The notes: generated from the letters alone by a model not told the origin. Shown: positions 34,470 to 47,988, numbered from the stretch's first letter. The stretch: DNA of 64,000 nucleotides from Hoplostethus atlanticus (GCA_034670405.1 JAXDDX010000010.1:6123001-6187000); one strand, 5' to 3'. Program-made: numbers and translations.

Positions 34470-36360
34470 GAGACATGAACTGATCAACTGACTCTCTCTG
34501 CGTATACACTTTCATTGCAACAATGACCTCTGATGAAGAAAACTTATTTTTTTGTTATTTTAAACAAATTATCTATTTTTCTGTATGTTTTTTACTGTAT
34601 ATAGAATTGTGTATTTATTGGGTTTTTGCAATGTGAAAACAGAGAATAAAACGTAATTATTTATCATAACCCTTGAGGATTTTTGTATTCATTCAGTATT
34701 CTCATCCTATTCAAATGGATATATTATCAATTTTCTACCTCTGTGATCAAATTCTAGAAAATGAAGCAAAATGAAACTTGTTGACTTGGTGCCTGACGCC
34801 TGGTAGACATAGCTTAGCTTAGATAAACACTGGAGTTGTCACCAGGACATTGAAGTGCTAAACAGAGAACACATCCACTCTAAGGTATTTAAGGAAAGAC
34901 CCCCACTGGGCTAAGTGGCAGCTGAACTGGGACCAGTTAATTGGCACCTTTTCTCTCTGCCATGAGTAAATACTGTAAGTGGTTCAGACCCTGCAGGGAA
35001 TCTCATGATGTACATTTGGCCCTTGATGCAGCTGAATCAGAAGCTGGGCCAATAACGGCAGTATTACTGGAATCTATAAAACAGATCTGTCACTTCTGAT
35101 AGCTGAGACATCCTAAAATGTTCCAAAATAATGTAACTGAACCAGTTAATTCAAATATTAATGCTCTAACAGAAAATCGATGGGAGCAACCATGTTGTTT
35201 AGCTGCAGTTCAAGAACAAAAGGGTTGTGGAACAGCTGCATTCTTTCATTTGTTTTATAGGAGCACATTTATAAGCCACTTGAGCTCATGATTTATTATC
35301 GTTACTGTTATTATTGGCTAAGTACTTAAATCAGCAAACAGTATGAGGCAACAGATGTTGAAAATGTTAGATGAAGGCAATTTGCCCATTGGCGGCTCCC
35401 AACGGCAGAGAGAAGTAACTGCTTGAAAAATGTGAATTTGAGTACCAGGAAATTCTGAGGTCATTTAACTGCACACAGCACTCTGGAGGGGTACCAACCA
35501 GAATGTGAACGGAATGAAGACTGGACTTTCTGGACTCACAACCTTTATTTATTTGCCTATATGAGCTTTGTTTTACAAACAGTTCAGACGCAGAAGAAAA
35601 ATACCTTATATCACCAGTAAATACCACCAGATGGTTCTCACAGCACCACAGCACAGTATTTCTATTTGCTCTCAAGGGAGCTGGACATCCGTGGCACATC
35701 ACAGAATAAGATCAAGTAATTTCTGCCTATTGGGGACAGTTGTGGGTGTTCACTGATGCAGCTAAACTATCTGAGGTCAGTGGCCTACAGACCAGCCACT
35801 GACAGATGGAGAGGGATGCAAGGCTTAAATAAACCCATCCACAGAAGATGCATTACAGCCATTTTCAGGTGTGGATCAGGTATGAGCTCAGAATATCACA
35901 TCTTTAGAGTCTCCAAAATCACATAAAAATGACAAGAGTAACTGTAGTCAAGGACCCCAAATTAGAGACATGTTAGACTACAGACCCCAATTTGATGAAG
36001 AGTTAGTCCCAGTCCTTCATTACAGTGATATTAAAGTATTCCTCATTTTGCTCCTGAAGGACCCCCTGAAGTCTCTGGACCCCACTTTGGGAACCACTGA
36101 CCCTAGGTAACGGAAAGTCATATAAAAATTCAGTGCTATTCCTCTTCCAAAACTATAGTAACTCCACTATTTTCAATCTGTCAGAGAGTGACGGTGCATA
36201 TCTAGATTTTGAACATATAAACGGAGATATTGGTATCAAAAAAACTTTATCCATAAAGGTTTTTGTCGAGACTTTACATAAAAAGAGAGAAAGACTTAGT
36301 GATCTTTCTTTACTTTTACATGATGGAAATATACATTTAAAAACTTTCAATTTCATTTGG
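34470..36360. other. Convergent spacer between second mesp gene and anpep copy 2
   Basis: Contains the 3' UTRs of two convergent genes. I see no other gene. Minus-strand AATAAA candidates for anpep copy 2 include 35544-35549, about 0.8 kb after its stop. Mostly unique-looking AT-rich DNA. Confidence 0.55.
34645..34650 (+). terminator. Polyadenylation signal of second mesp gene
   Basis: AATAAA 176 bp after the stop codon, in an AT-rich 3' UTR. Confidence 0.6.
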
Positions 36361-38211
36361 TTAATATGTTGGAGGAGCAGCTTCGTCGGTGAACCACGTG
36401 AGGACCGGCTCCTTGTTCACGGCCACCCACTTAATGTTTGCCTTGGTCCTCTCCAGGGCCTGCTCCAGTGCTGCTGTAGCCGAGCCGAACCCTCCTTCTG
36501 CATGGTCCTTTTTGAACTGCAGCAGCTGCAAATGAATATAACATATATACCAGGATATACCGGAGTGTATACCAGAATGTAACAGCTGTGGCAGACTGCA
36601 GTATCTGCCACTGAGAAACTGTGGAAAAGGACTACATTCCCCAGTAGACAACAGCCAGTCAGCCATCTTGCCCCAGCTGAGGGGCGATACCAATCAGCCA
36701 GCGAGCTCCCACAGTCCTCCTCTGTGGACTCTACAGTCCACAAGGAAACCATCCAGGGAAATGTTGAGCTTACAGAACATTACCACTGTTAAATTAAAAG
36801 CAGCAAATAGAAAAACTGTACCTGTTTGTGCTCAAATTCAGTGGAGAAACGTTTGGTCACGCCATTAATTAGGCTTCCAAAGGAAAATGATCCACCACCA
36901 TAGCTGCAGAAAAGGCAAAAATAAGATGCTTTGTAAAAAGGCTCAGACTACAGTACCATGACTCATGTTTAGCATGGGTGGGAACAGAACCCCTGTGGGA
37001 ACAGAACCCCTAACCCCGGCAGTGTTAGTGCCTTGCTATACCCATTGAGCTACACAGTACCACCAGATAGCACACACTCAATAACAAACTCACTTATTAA
37101 ATATATAGTCCCATTTGTCCCGGATAAAGTCCCAAGCCAGAGGCTGGCCAATGGCGTTATCAGCGATGTAAACGATGGTGTAGGTGGCATCCTGCTTACG
37201 GATTTTATCTGGATCCAGACAGTATTCCAGATACCTGAAACACACCCACAGTGAGGTCAAAGGCCAAATGTGTACCATTAACTGCTGCAACAACTCAATT
37301 TCTTTATGGGATCATTAAAGTCATCACCATCAACAGTGCTCAGCACTTTTATCATTGTTTATAACAATGATAAAACTAAATAAAGGAGAACTCTTTTTTA
37401 TGCTCTCAAAACAAAGGGTACAAAGTGCCCTTCAATCACAGTAAGCAGACAAACGAGAAAACAAAGTCAGATTTAGTCCACAGTTGTCAGTCCTACTGAC
37501 CTGTTCAACAGCCAGGGCTGTTTGGTGCAGGAGAGAGCATACATCAGTTTATCAGCCTCTGAAGCTATGGTAGCATTCTTGTACATGGACCAAGCAAAGT
37601 CCCACTCCTCCACCCCTCCTGCTGCAATGGCACTGCAGTACACTGTAGACCTCAGGTTGGGATGGATGCTGGTGACACAAAGAACATGCTTTGGGAGCGT
37701 CTGGCTTGATAAGGATGGCAAAGAGTCAAGGTGATGATAGCGGCTAAGAAAGGAATCAGAGGTAATAATGGGAAACAGAGGAGGTGCTGAAAACATAACA
37801 GAGAAAAGTTAAACGTGTGTTCCAGTGATAGAGATCTTCATCTACGCAGACCAAGGACCCAAGGAAGGACAATATGGAACAGTGATGATACAAAGAACAC
37901 ATGGTATGTGTGTCAGACCTACAATACTAAACAATACAAGTCTATTTATTGTCCCAAGGGAAATCCAGTTTGCAGGGCCGGCACAGAAAACAGCGTGCTT
38001 TGTACACAGCAGTTAACAACATTAACGTTAACAACATTCCCAGTTCAATTATCATGATGAGTGTACGGAGTCAGCAGTGGGCAACATATAAAAGCAGCAG
38101 TCATCGGTTGAACAAAATTCAGAGTGAGTCTTGGAAAGACCTGATGAGTTAAGGTGATGCTGACAAAGAGGAAGGAAGGAAAGGGGATAGACATATTTTT
38201 TATAAAACTGA

Positions 38212-38250
<39 letters not shown>

Positions 38251-41200
38251 TCAGGGAAGGAGCACGTGGTCTGTGAACTTACGAGTTTTTAGCTTGGTCT
38301 TTCATCCATTCTCTAAACCAGCCGGTGGTCAGCTCCGTACAGCCCTCCACTCCAGAACTGCAGCCCATGGAAATAGCATTCACCTGGTTGTACCTGGACA
38401 GGGACACGTGAGAAAACATTGAGACTAAGGGCGCATTCACAACAAGCATGTTTAGATTGCTTTATTCAGTGTGAACCCAAACAAAACAAATACAAAAATG
38501 TAACATGTTAAACTTTTAGACCAGTCTAATTCACTTGATGGCTGTGGACACCTTGGCCTCCTCTCATCCAGGCATCCTAAAGCCTGAGCACATCAGTGAA
38601 CAATTTGACTCTTTGACTGTAACGTACAGTACAATAGAGAGGCCTTTGACAGAATATGAGTGGGTAGTAATGGTTACAAGGGACATGCCACTATGTTGGA
38701 AAAGTGACAACAAAATCTAAATTCCAATTAACAAAACCTGAAGCCTCACTATGCTTGGTATTCTATTAAATAATCTATTGCAGAACAATTTGAACACCGC
38801 ATGGAATTTAGATGTCCTTGTTTTGTCAGGAAGGAAGAGGTGATGATGTTAAAATATTTTGAAACATCATCATCACCACCACGATGGCTCATAACCATCA
38901 GCAATTCTACACTCATAACTCAGCTTTGCTCCATTGTAAGCATATTGTATATAGCATACAATATGTGGAATTGTCATAAGGTACACAGCACCCAGACAAA
39001 TATCCCTGTGAAGATAGAAAGAGCTGGGAAGAGAAACAAGTAAGAACTATAGGGGGAAAGATATAAGGTTTTTTTTTCAAGATAAAAGCAAATTGGAGAG
39101 AACGGAGGAGGAATATATGGGAGAGGGGGATGTGATTCAGTGTGGAGAGAGTGATGTGAGGTACTACTTGAAAAGATGACAAAGGATGGGGGGTGACTGT
39201 TCTACTGGCAAATTGCCCTATTTCCCCACGGGGATGAGTAAAGTTTCATCTAATCTAATTTCTAGTACCACAGGGATGGGGCTTAGTGCAGTTTAGTGTC
39301 ATCCAAACAGTCAATCACAGACAAGTAGACTAAAATGACTTTCAAATGCTTCCTTGTGGTCTGAACTTTGTGCTTGTCGATGTCTGTGGCAAATCCTGCT
39401 GATCTGATACTCATCTAAATACTATTTGACCCAGTTCTGAGGGGCTTGTATGACTGGATACCATCATCCTAGATGGATACCATCATTACCATCATGGTTT
39501 AACATAATAATAACTAACTTTTATCACCAAAACAAACCATGACTAAATGAGCATCCAAGCAACATAAAGAGATGGAGAGGGATCTCAGAATTCACATTGA
39601 AATGACATGGGTAACTGTAGCACAATGAAATCAATGCTACAGACACCAGATATGACTTTAAAACAGTGTTACAGAAGAATAAAGCAGCCAGAAGGCGACA
39701 AAGAGGCAACATGTTAACACCCTTACTGGTCGGTGTGGCCTTCAGGGATCTTGGTCCAGTTGACAGTGAGGTCTTTGAAGTAGTCAAAAAGAGGAGTGAC
39801 CTGTTTCTTTATGTAAGCCTGAGGGATGGAGATGCCACACGTTTTGTCAATGTATGAAGAGAGAAAAGGGTAATCTATAAATAGGTAAGGTTGCATTCTT
39901 AAATGAGATATATCCACTCAAATGACTGCGGGATCTCTCAAGATCTTCTTAAGATCTAAAGGGACAACAAGGGTTCTTCAATAGAAAAATATCCTCAAAG
40001 GGTTCCTTGAAGAACCTCCATAAGAACTTTCAAGGTTTCTGGTCAGGGTTTATGAACACTTTATGAAGGGATTCCTCAAGGAACCTTCTGGGGTTCCCCT
40101 ATGGTTGCACTCTGAAGACACCCTAAAGCTTCATCAAGTCCCTTGTACTTCTTAGAGTGCCCTGTTCTACATTATTGAAGTTATTAACTTTCTTGAACCC
40201 TTTACTTACAACATATTATTCGCCCAGTACAGCACGTTAACCATTACTCACAAACCTGCATGGGCCCATACACTTCGCTGCGATCAAACATGAGGAAGAA
40301 GTAGTCCAGATTCCGACTGGCTGTCTGCCAAGGCATGTATTCCATTTCATTCAAGAGGAACTTGGTGGTCCTGAGAGCCAGAGTTGTGTTCACGACCTCT
40401 GCCCTGAAAAGGACACATACAAGTGTTTCACTCTATCTTTCAAAATGTAACAATAATGCTTTATTAAAAAATATGATCTCACCTTGCAAGGTTAAAAGCA
40501 TCATCAATGATTTGAGCTCGGTTGATCACTGGAATATCCTGATAAAAAGAATCATTTGATTAGAGAAATCAAGTTTTCATTTATGTTCAGAGAGTACTGC
40601 AGTATCATTTCCAGCTGCAGGTATTGTACCTGGTGTTGGGAGCTCAGCTTGGTGAGGATACGCTCCCAGTTTTCAGAGTCATAGTTGACTCTGTAGAAGC
40701 CTGTCGTATTGATGTTGGCCAGCAGCCACTCACCGCTACTGACGATCATGTCTTTGTTTGTATCTGTTTGGGATAGAGATTAAAGAAATACTACATCTGG
40801 TGGTCATCATCCTTCAGATGAACTGTACGTGTACCTGAATTAAATCCTACCTTCTTTTTTCTGGAGCCAGTGCTGTCTTTGAACTACATGGGCCTTAACC
40901 CATGTAATAGGGACAAACCACTCATAACTAGAGACACATCCATCAATTCATACACACACACACACGTACACAGACACAGCATACATACAGAGAGAGAGGT
41001 GGTGGGTTCAGTGTAATAGGGTTTAACACAACCACATATACACATGACACATCAGATAAAACTGATTCCTACTGGAACTGAGACGGTCTGTCCACTACAG
41101 ACTCTGGGTCCAACAGGAAGTGGTTCTGGGTGATACTTCCTGTCCGGGTGTCGATGGTGACCACTGGGTACCCCATCTGGAGAATCCATCGGTTCATGAT

Positions 41201-44200
41201 GTCCTCCACAGATGAGGGCAGGCCTAAGCTGGGCGAGGCACCATCCACCGCCTGGCAAGAAGACCATTCAAATAACAATAATGATAATGTGATAGTTGCG
41301 CCAGAGTTTAGTTGCAGAACAGCACAACCAGCTTCAACCACCATTTCTCTAACTACTAGGTCACCCTGCCACCAAGAATAATACATATTCTGATAGATTG
41401 CAGGACGACAGGAATGTTTCTTCCATCTATTGTCAGGGTGCTGTGACCTGTGACCTTTGACCCGCTTATTATTGGAGGTCTGTAATATTGGTGATCTAGG
41501 AATTGAAGCTCGTTGGACCTCATTGGAAGTCACTCTGGATAAGCCAGTCGGACACATTGCTAAAACGTAAATGTAGACAGATAAAAAAGTAACAATAATA
41601 ACAACTATATTTGTATGACACCATTTTTAACAAAGTCACAAAGTGTTGTAAAATAAAAGGGAGAAAACAAATCAAATAATCAGGGAAGGGAAGAGTTGCT
41701 GAGAGGATGGGGTGTGGGTACTGTAGTCTGGTGCTATCTTACCATTTGCAGGTGCCTCCAAAGGTCTGTGTAGACTGTGCTGTTATACTGGAACTGATGT
41801 AAGTATGTCTGTAGACAGATGAACCACACATTCGTTATCCTCTTGTCCATGCTTTCATAAATGGACAAAAGAAATTGGATGCAGAACAATATTAAGGATG
41901 CTGTTAGATATCAACCCACAAGAGTTTTATCAAGAGTTATTTCATTGGTTTTATCTATCATCCATACTCACACGGAGACCTTTGGAAAAGATAGACTCAG
42001 TGATGAACCCTGAGAGCATCCTGAGCACCGCAGCTCCCTGGAAATGACAAACAGCTGGATATCAGGACTACAGTAATCTGGTAATGGTAATCAATGACTT
42101 ATTAGTAATTTAATCCTGTGGTTCCCAAAGTGGGTTTGAGGGACGCCTAGGAGTCCTTAATGGGGACTCCAAATGGTCCCCAGCCAAATAGAGAATACTT
42201 CATTTCACTATTGTGGAAGAAATGATGTCTTAATCACTTTCTGAGTAATATGAGTGTGGTGTACACATCTCTAGTGCTAGTGTGAGGTGATCCTAACTGC
42301 TGCAGTATCATGTGAGATGTATCTATATGAATGAGGTACTTATGTGCGATCTACCTACATGAATGTATCGCTTGTGTGAGCCCATACTGATGGCCAACCC
42401 CAATGAGAGACTCAAGAAACCTTTAACACAGTACATATTATATATATATATCAGTCTAGGTTGAAAATAACCTTGTAGATGTTTAGAAACTACTCCCTAT
42501 TTATAATCACTGTAGGGCCTTTTGGGACTTTTGGTAGCCCTAAGCATGGTTTGGTTTGGAGTACCATAGAGGACCTTAGGTAGGTTTTTATTACTTTGAG
42601 GAAATAGGAAATAGGAAATAGGGCGAATCTACAGCATCTCACTTAGGGGTGATGGGACACTCTTCTCCGTTGCAGCCACCTCACCAGTCAGGCTGATAAG
42701 ATGTATTCTTACATAAAAATCTTGCCTAGTGTAGCTTTAAGTACTTGCAGGGAATTATTGTGTACTTACAATACAATACACTGGAATAAGGCCATTGTAA
42801 AGTGTTATCCAGAGTTTCACTGTACCTTGCTGTACGTGATGGAGTCAAAGAGTTGACTGATGTGCACTGGCGTCAAGATGTCCTCCTTTTTGGATGAGAG
42901 GGGGCGGGAGGAGGCCAAGGCGTCCACAGCCATCACCCTACGGATCTCATTCAGAACTATCAGGTCTTTCTGGAAGGACACAGAAAAATGTTCCTTTAAA
43001 TCAAATCAAATCAAATCACATTTATTTGTATAGCCCTTAAACACCGTTACAGTCTCAAAGGGCTTCACAGTGCCCAACCTGTGAAAACAATAAATGGTTA
43101 GTACATGACATCCCCCAGCCTTGGACCCTCACAGAGGACAAGGAAAAACTCCCAAAAACCTTTTAGGGAAAAATTGGAAGAAACCTTGGGAGGGGCTACT
43201 CAGAGAGGGATCCCCCTACAAGGACATTACATTTTGCATTTTGGGCACTGTTACGGACCTTGGCTCAAAGGCCCATAACAAAAGGGGAGACCACACAAGG
43301 TAAGGATTTGAATGAGCAACTAATAATACATTATTATTTCCCTGGATGTGTTTCTGTAATAAGCGTCACGACTGAAAGAGAGAAAAAAACAAAACTCACT
43401 ATATTCCAGGTGGGTTCAGCAGAGTCGGCTCCAAGATAAGAGACGTAGGTGGCAAAGCCCTCGTTCAGCCACAAGTCATTCCACCACCTCATGGTCACCA
43501 GGTTTCCAAACCACTAGAAGGATATAGCATCACATTCGTACAATACACTGCAAAAAAATGTCCATTGTAGCAAGTAATTTAATCACATTTTAAGTCGTGA
43601 AAAACATTCTGCCAGTGAGGTGAGATCAGTTTTCAGGAGGTTTTGTGATCCCAGTGACATTGATTTCAATCAAAAGCCAGATCACCTCCTCTAGATAAAG
43701 TTCTGGAATAACTAGAATTGTAGCAAAACTAGAAATAATAATTTTTAAGGCTTAGAATGAGATGGAATTACTAAATTAGATTGATGTTTTTCGGAGTGAA
43801 AACATTGATCATGCCATTGCAAGTACTGTGGATTTGATTTAGTACTATGGTACCATATGAGCGAGCTCATGGGCGATGACGGTTGCCACCCACTCCTTGT
43901 CTCCATTGGACGACACGGCAGGATTATATAACAAGGCGGTCTCCCTGTAGGTGATCAGGCCCCAGTTCTCCATGGCTCCAGCGCCGAAGTCAGGAAGAGC
44001 TATTTGGTCTGAAAAAAATTAGAGGCGGTAACACTTTATTATAGAAATTTAGATTTATGGATGTGCATTTTGCAAAATATAAAATGTTTTTTCCATAAAC
44101 CCAAGGTTAATATACTTTTCTGAACCCATAGTATGGATGGATAGAACCTTTCAATCCAGTGAAAACATTAAAAGTGCCAAAACTGGAGTTAGGATATCAT

Positions 44201-47200
44201 AGTAGCAATAGTGGTAGTAGTGCTAGTAGTACTGGTAGTAGTAGTAGTAGTAATGGTGGTAGTATAACTATATTCACTGTCTGTGCAAAGTCAGTCCCTA
44301 CTGCAGAGCTGTGTGGTTCCTACCTGACTTGGACAGGGGGTAGGAGGAGTTGTAGTATTTCTCAAAGAAGGCCAGTATGGGTCCAGTCTTCTCCAGGGCG
44401 TAGACTGCTTGGCCCTCCTCTATGGCCTTCCTGCGAGCCCAGATTCTGATCTGGACACAAAACAATACTTTAACCAGATATCAGGAGAGACACCGTGGTG
44501 GTAGACCAGTAACCTGAACGGAGCTTGTGGGTCCAGCAGAGGGCAGCATAGAAACCCACCAAACTGACAAATTCCCCTGTAGAGGAGCCGGGTTCACTGG
44601 TCTGGTTTTCACATAAATGAGATAAAACAAACACTGGGAATTTCATCAGTGGTATTCAGGTCTTTGATGTTTTTGTGTTATAATTATTATTATTAGAAGT
44701 AGTAGTAGTATTAGTAGTACTAGTTGTAGTAGTAGTAATAGTAGTAGTAGTAGTAGCAGTAGTAGTAGGAGCAATAATAGTAGTAGTAGCAGTAGGCCTG
44801 ATTTGGATAATCCCATATTCACCCTGCAGTGGAAGAAGTTACATAATAAAATGAAGTGTGTGTTGTGCATGCTGACAGTAGGATGTAGTAAAGGATTACC
44901 AAAACATCTGCGTCTGGCTCCGATCTGATGTATGAGAATTCACAGACGACGAAAGCCAGCAGGTAGGTTGACATGATCTCTGTGGGTTCAAAGCTTGTCT
45001 GAGTTACATTCTGACCCTCCATCGTGAGGTTAACGGGCTCTGTATGGGGACAAAGACAGCAGCAAAGTTATTACGGGTGAGAGAACAAGCAGGAGTAATG
45101 GGCTCATTGTGTGGCCATTACAGTACATCGAGTACATTACAGTATAGAAGTTGGTTGGAGTGTCAGGCAGGTCACCAACAACAGAGTGCATGATGTAAAA
45201 TGAAACAGATGTAGCTATCGTAGAAGTCCCATGTGTTACTGCGGCAATATTGGTCCACCCTCTATGAGGAACCGTTAAACCATAAAATTCTTATTTGGTT
45301 TGCTTTTAACAGGTGCAACAAAGGTGTGGGAAATCGTAAATTGAAAGATTAGAGTTTTGTGTCACATTATTCCTATTCAGTATTCAGTAGAATAGACTTT
45401 TTTGATGGGTACCGCTGTAGGAAATATCAATATTATAGATTACGAAATGGCTCAGGGAGGCCTTTTGTCCTTTCCTGTGCCATTTCAGCGTGGAGTACAG
45501 CGCTCTAGCTTGGACAGAGGCTTCATCAGAGACAGGACGTGGTTACCAGGTGGCAGGAGGAAATGTTGTTCACTGCTCAATATAAAACACAGATGAATAC
45601 AACCTCTAAAATGTTACTATTCAGATAGCTCATAACACCAATATTCCATAGTGAATTTGGGAATGATGGATATCAAGAGTTTTGTTACAAAATGAAATAT
45701 CCACTGTTTGACTAAAGTGACACCTACTAACAAAATGATTGATGGCATGGAAGTGAAGCACATTGGGGTTACTATTAATGAGGTATTATATTAATTTATA
45801 TTAGTTTCCTGTGGGCGGAGAAGATTTCCTGCCAGTGATCATACCCGACACCAGAATTTCATTTGGGCAAATAGTGTCTCAATTAGGAGCCCATTTAGCA
45901 GCCGCTGTATTTTGACATAAAAAAATCTTGCCTAGCGCAGCTTTAAGACATCTTTTTTGTAAGCAATGCTTGAAATGATGAATTTCAGGTAGCAAATTTT
46001 CCCCCACAATGGATGTAGGGCATTTTGGAAGGAAACTGTTGATAGCTTATCTCGGAAGCACTGAAACGGGAACTTGCCATAATTCATGGCGTTGGCCAGA
46101 GCCACCGTTTCCCTGGGGTGAATGAGGGTCATGTGGAAGACAGCTTTCATAGCGGGCTCATCAAAGCAGGGGAAGGCTTTCCTGGCGTCCGTCGGCTGCA
46201 TTTGAGTGGTGGCCACAACTCTAACAAGTGCAAACACCAACAGTTAGGACTCCTAATGGTTAGTTAAAGTGACAGAAGTGTTAGTATGTGATTGTATTTT
46301 CTATCCTGTCTTTATATGAGGTATCTATAATTTGAATAGATTGAAAGACCTAGTTCAGTAATATGACTGGTGAATCACATGAGTCATTATAGAAGATTAC
46401 CGACGTGGTCATGTAACAAGAGGACTTGGCTTACAAAACAGAAACAATCAGCAGAATCACATCTGACTTTTGAAATACTGATCAATAAACAACAGGGAAC
46501 AATTTTCTTTCAAAATGTATCCGCAGCATTTTGGTTCAAGTTCAAGTTCAAGTTAATGTTCCTTTTTCATTTTTAATTTAACTTGCATTGAGGTTTTTTT
46601 TGCAGAGCAATGTTTGTAAGTGTTTTTTAGGCTCAGATTGAAGCTGACCTAGAAACAATAAACAAATTAACTGAGATTCATAGCCATGAATGCACCAAGC
46701 AGGAAAATGTCCTGTACCTATAACTGTCCTGTGACTAGTTTAGCTGTCATGTAACCAGTTTAAATGTCCTGTAACTAGTTTTAATGTCCTGTACCTATAC
46801 CTTTCCTGTAACCAGTTTAACTGTCCTGTAACTAGTTTTAATGTCCTGTAGTTTTAATGTCCTGTAACCAGTTTAAATGTCCTGTAACGAGTTTATATGT
46901 CCTGTAACTAGTTTTAATGTCCTGTAACTAGTTTAACTGTCCTGTAACTAGTTTAAATGTCCTGTAGTTTTAATGTCCTGTATAGTTCAAATGTCCTGTA
47001 ACTAGTTTAACTGTCCTGTAACTAGTTTAAATGTCCTGTGCCATTAAATTGGCAAGGGAGTGGAATTCAAAGACAATCCATGGTATGCGTAGCCCACCCA
47101 ATACGTTCATTCATATGATGAGACACAGAAGAATCATTATTTACATTCCATCTAAAGGGATTCAACAGTACTTTCTTCAGTCTTGATCTCTATCCTTGTA

Positions 47201-47910
47201 GGGAAATGTTACCCATGGCTGCAAAATTGTCCAGGTCTTTTAACTTAATGTAATTAAACATACCTAGAATTACAATTAAATAATAAATTAAATAATAAAT
47301 TAAATTAAATTAAATTAAATTAATCATGATACTTTTTCACGCCATCCTCCAAGTATTCACTCCTGTAGAAGCCTCCCAGGTCGTCGGCCAGCTCTCCAAC
47401 AAACTCAGTGAAGAGTTGGTACGACTTGCCAGCCTCCAGCTTGCTGCTGAGCTGGACCACCAGGTATTGGGTCGGACCCTCCGGCCAGGTTTTGCTCAAG
47501 CCGGGCGCTGTGGCTCCACCCAGGCCCGTCAACTTGGCGTCATTGGTGAGGTTCAACTTGTTGGAGTGGATGAGGATGAGGTCGGTTTCTTTCACACATC
47601 TGAAGACCACCGCCGAGTGTCCGGTGAAGATGTACAGGCCGTTGGTGTTGGGCTCCAGCCGGGGCCACAGGGTCACATTGTAGGAGACAGGAGCTAGGGA
47701 GTCAGGAAGTCTGTAGCGCTCCCAGGGCTCATTCGGGGTTGAGGGGGTGGTGGTGGAGGGTCCAGCGGTGGAGGGTGGTGGTGTCACCTCATCCTTTGAC
47801 TTTTCCTGAGAGTAAACCACAGACAGGGCGATGATGGTGGCCACGGCAGAGATGGCTACAACCGCACCAACTGCTGCCACTGCTTTGCTGATGTAGAATC
47901 CTTTGCCCAT
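36361..47910 (-). CDS. anpep: Aminopeptidase N, tandem copy 2 (20 exons; one-base frameshift in exon 14)
   Basis: M1 zinc aminopeptidase, a type II membrane ectoenzyme that trims neutral N-terminal residues from peptides. Exons in transcript order: 47333-47910, 46078-46220, 44900-45039, 44324-44450, 43854-44008, 43400-43513, 42826-42969, 41972-42037, 41743-41808, 41073-41251, 40851-40927, 40630-40763, 40483-40538, 40256-40404, 39727-39818, 38283-38393, 37501-37668, 37094-37234, 36822-36903, 36361-36525. Seen: membrane anchor after MGKGFYISK, Ser/Thr/Pro stalk, GAMEN at 340-344, HELAH at 376-380, NEGFA with the third zinc ligand E399, and transition-state Tyr465. Every exon except 1, 10, 14 and 20 equals its copy 1 counterpart in length. 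Exon 14 is 149 nt instead of 148, so the frame breaks and TGA at 40347-40349 would end the protein at about 678 of an expected 961 residues. Intron 2 has a GC donor. Pseudogene, allele or sequence error cannot be told apart here. Confidence 0.88.
36970..37070 (-). repeat. tRNA-like SINE fragment in anpep copy 2 intron 18
   Basis: The minus strand reads TGTGTAGCTCAATGGGTATA, CAAGGCACTAACACTG and GGGGTTAGGGGTTCTG; GGGAACAGAACCCCT is duplicated on the plus strand. Confidence 0.6.
38209..38250 (+). repeat. (GAAA)n microsatellite in anpep copy 2 intron 16
   Basis: About ten AAAG units, 33 bp downstream (on the minus strand) of the exon 16 donor. Confidence 0.95.
39950..40160. repeat. Dispersed repeat in anpep copy 2 intron 14
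   Basis: Rich in GGTTCTTC, AAGAACC, GGAACCTT and GGGGTTCCCC, like 13040-13240. Class unknown. Confidence 0.4.
40347..40404 (-). other. Frameshift site and premature stop in anpep copy 2 exon 14
   Basis: The 5' part of exon 14 encodes R-AEVVNTT in frame. The remainder encodes [20 protein letters not shown] in the next frame. Copy 1 reads straight through the same residues ([10 protein letters not shown]). The extra base lies within about 40376-40384. The shifted frame reaches TGA at 40347-40349. Confidence 0.85.
41399..41565 (+). repeat. TGACC-rich SINE-like repeat in anpep copy 2 intron 9
   Basis: GTGACCTGTGACCTTTGACC, TTGGTGATCTAGGAATTGAA and a CACTCTGGATAAGCCAGTCG tail. Confidence 0.6.
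42996..43300 (-). repeat. RTE-like LINE 3' end in anpep copy 2 intron 6
   Basis: Begins with (AATCA)n then CATTTATTTGTATAGCCC, and continues with GGGCTTCACAGTGCCCAACC, CTTGGACCCTCACAGAGGAC and GAAGAAACCTTGGGAGGGG. This block is widespread in fish genomes; a short tandem 3' tail is typical of RTE-type LINEs, so I infer minus orientation. Confidence 0.5.
44694..44795 (+). repeat. (TAG)n microsatellite in anpep copy 2 intron 3
   Basis: Imperfect TAG/TAA trinucleotide tract; it creates a spurious poly-leucine open frame on the minus strand. Confidence 0.95.
46708..47041. repeat. 20-bp minisatellite in anpep copy 2 intron 1
   Basis: About 16 imperfect copies of TGTCCTGTAACTAGTTTAAA, some shortened. 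Each full unit contains the palindromes AACTAGTT and TTTAAA. Confidence 0.92.
47276..47322. repeat. AT repeat next to anpep copy 2 exon 1 donor
   Basis: (TTAAA)n and AATAAAT units ending 10 bp from the intron 1 donor. Confidence 0.85.
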
Positions 47911-47988
47911 GTCTCTGCTAGCAAGGAAGAAGACAGGGGGGGGGGGCTGATTCATATTTATGCCCTTCCATATGAGATGCAGCCCATA

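Noticed and set aside
44646-44870. Poly-leucine open frame on the minus strand
   Set aside because: Produced by the TAG trinucleotide repeat inside an anpep intron.
46708-47041. Regular array considered as a CRISPR-like structure
   Set aside because: The units are contiguous with no unique spacers and the host is a vertebrate; it is a minisatellite.
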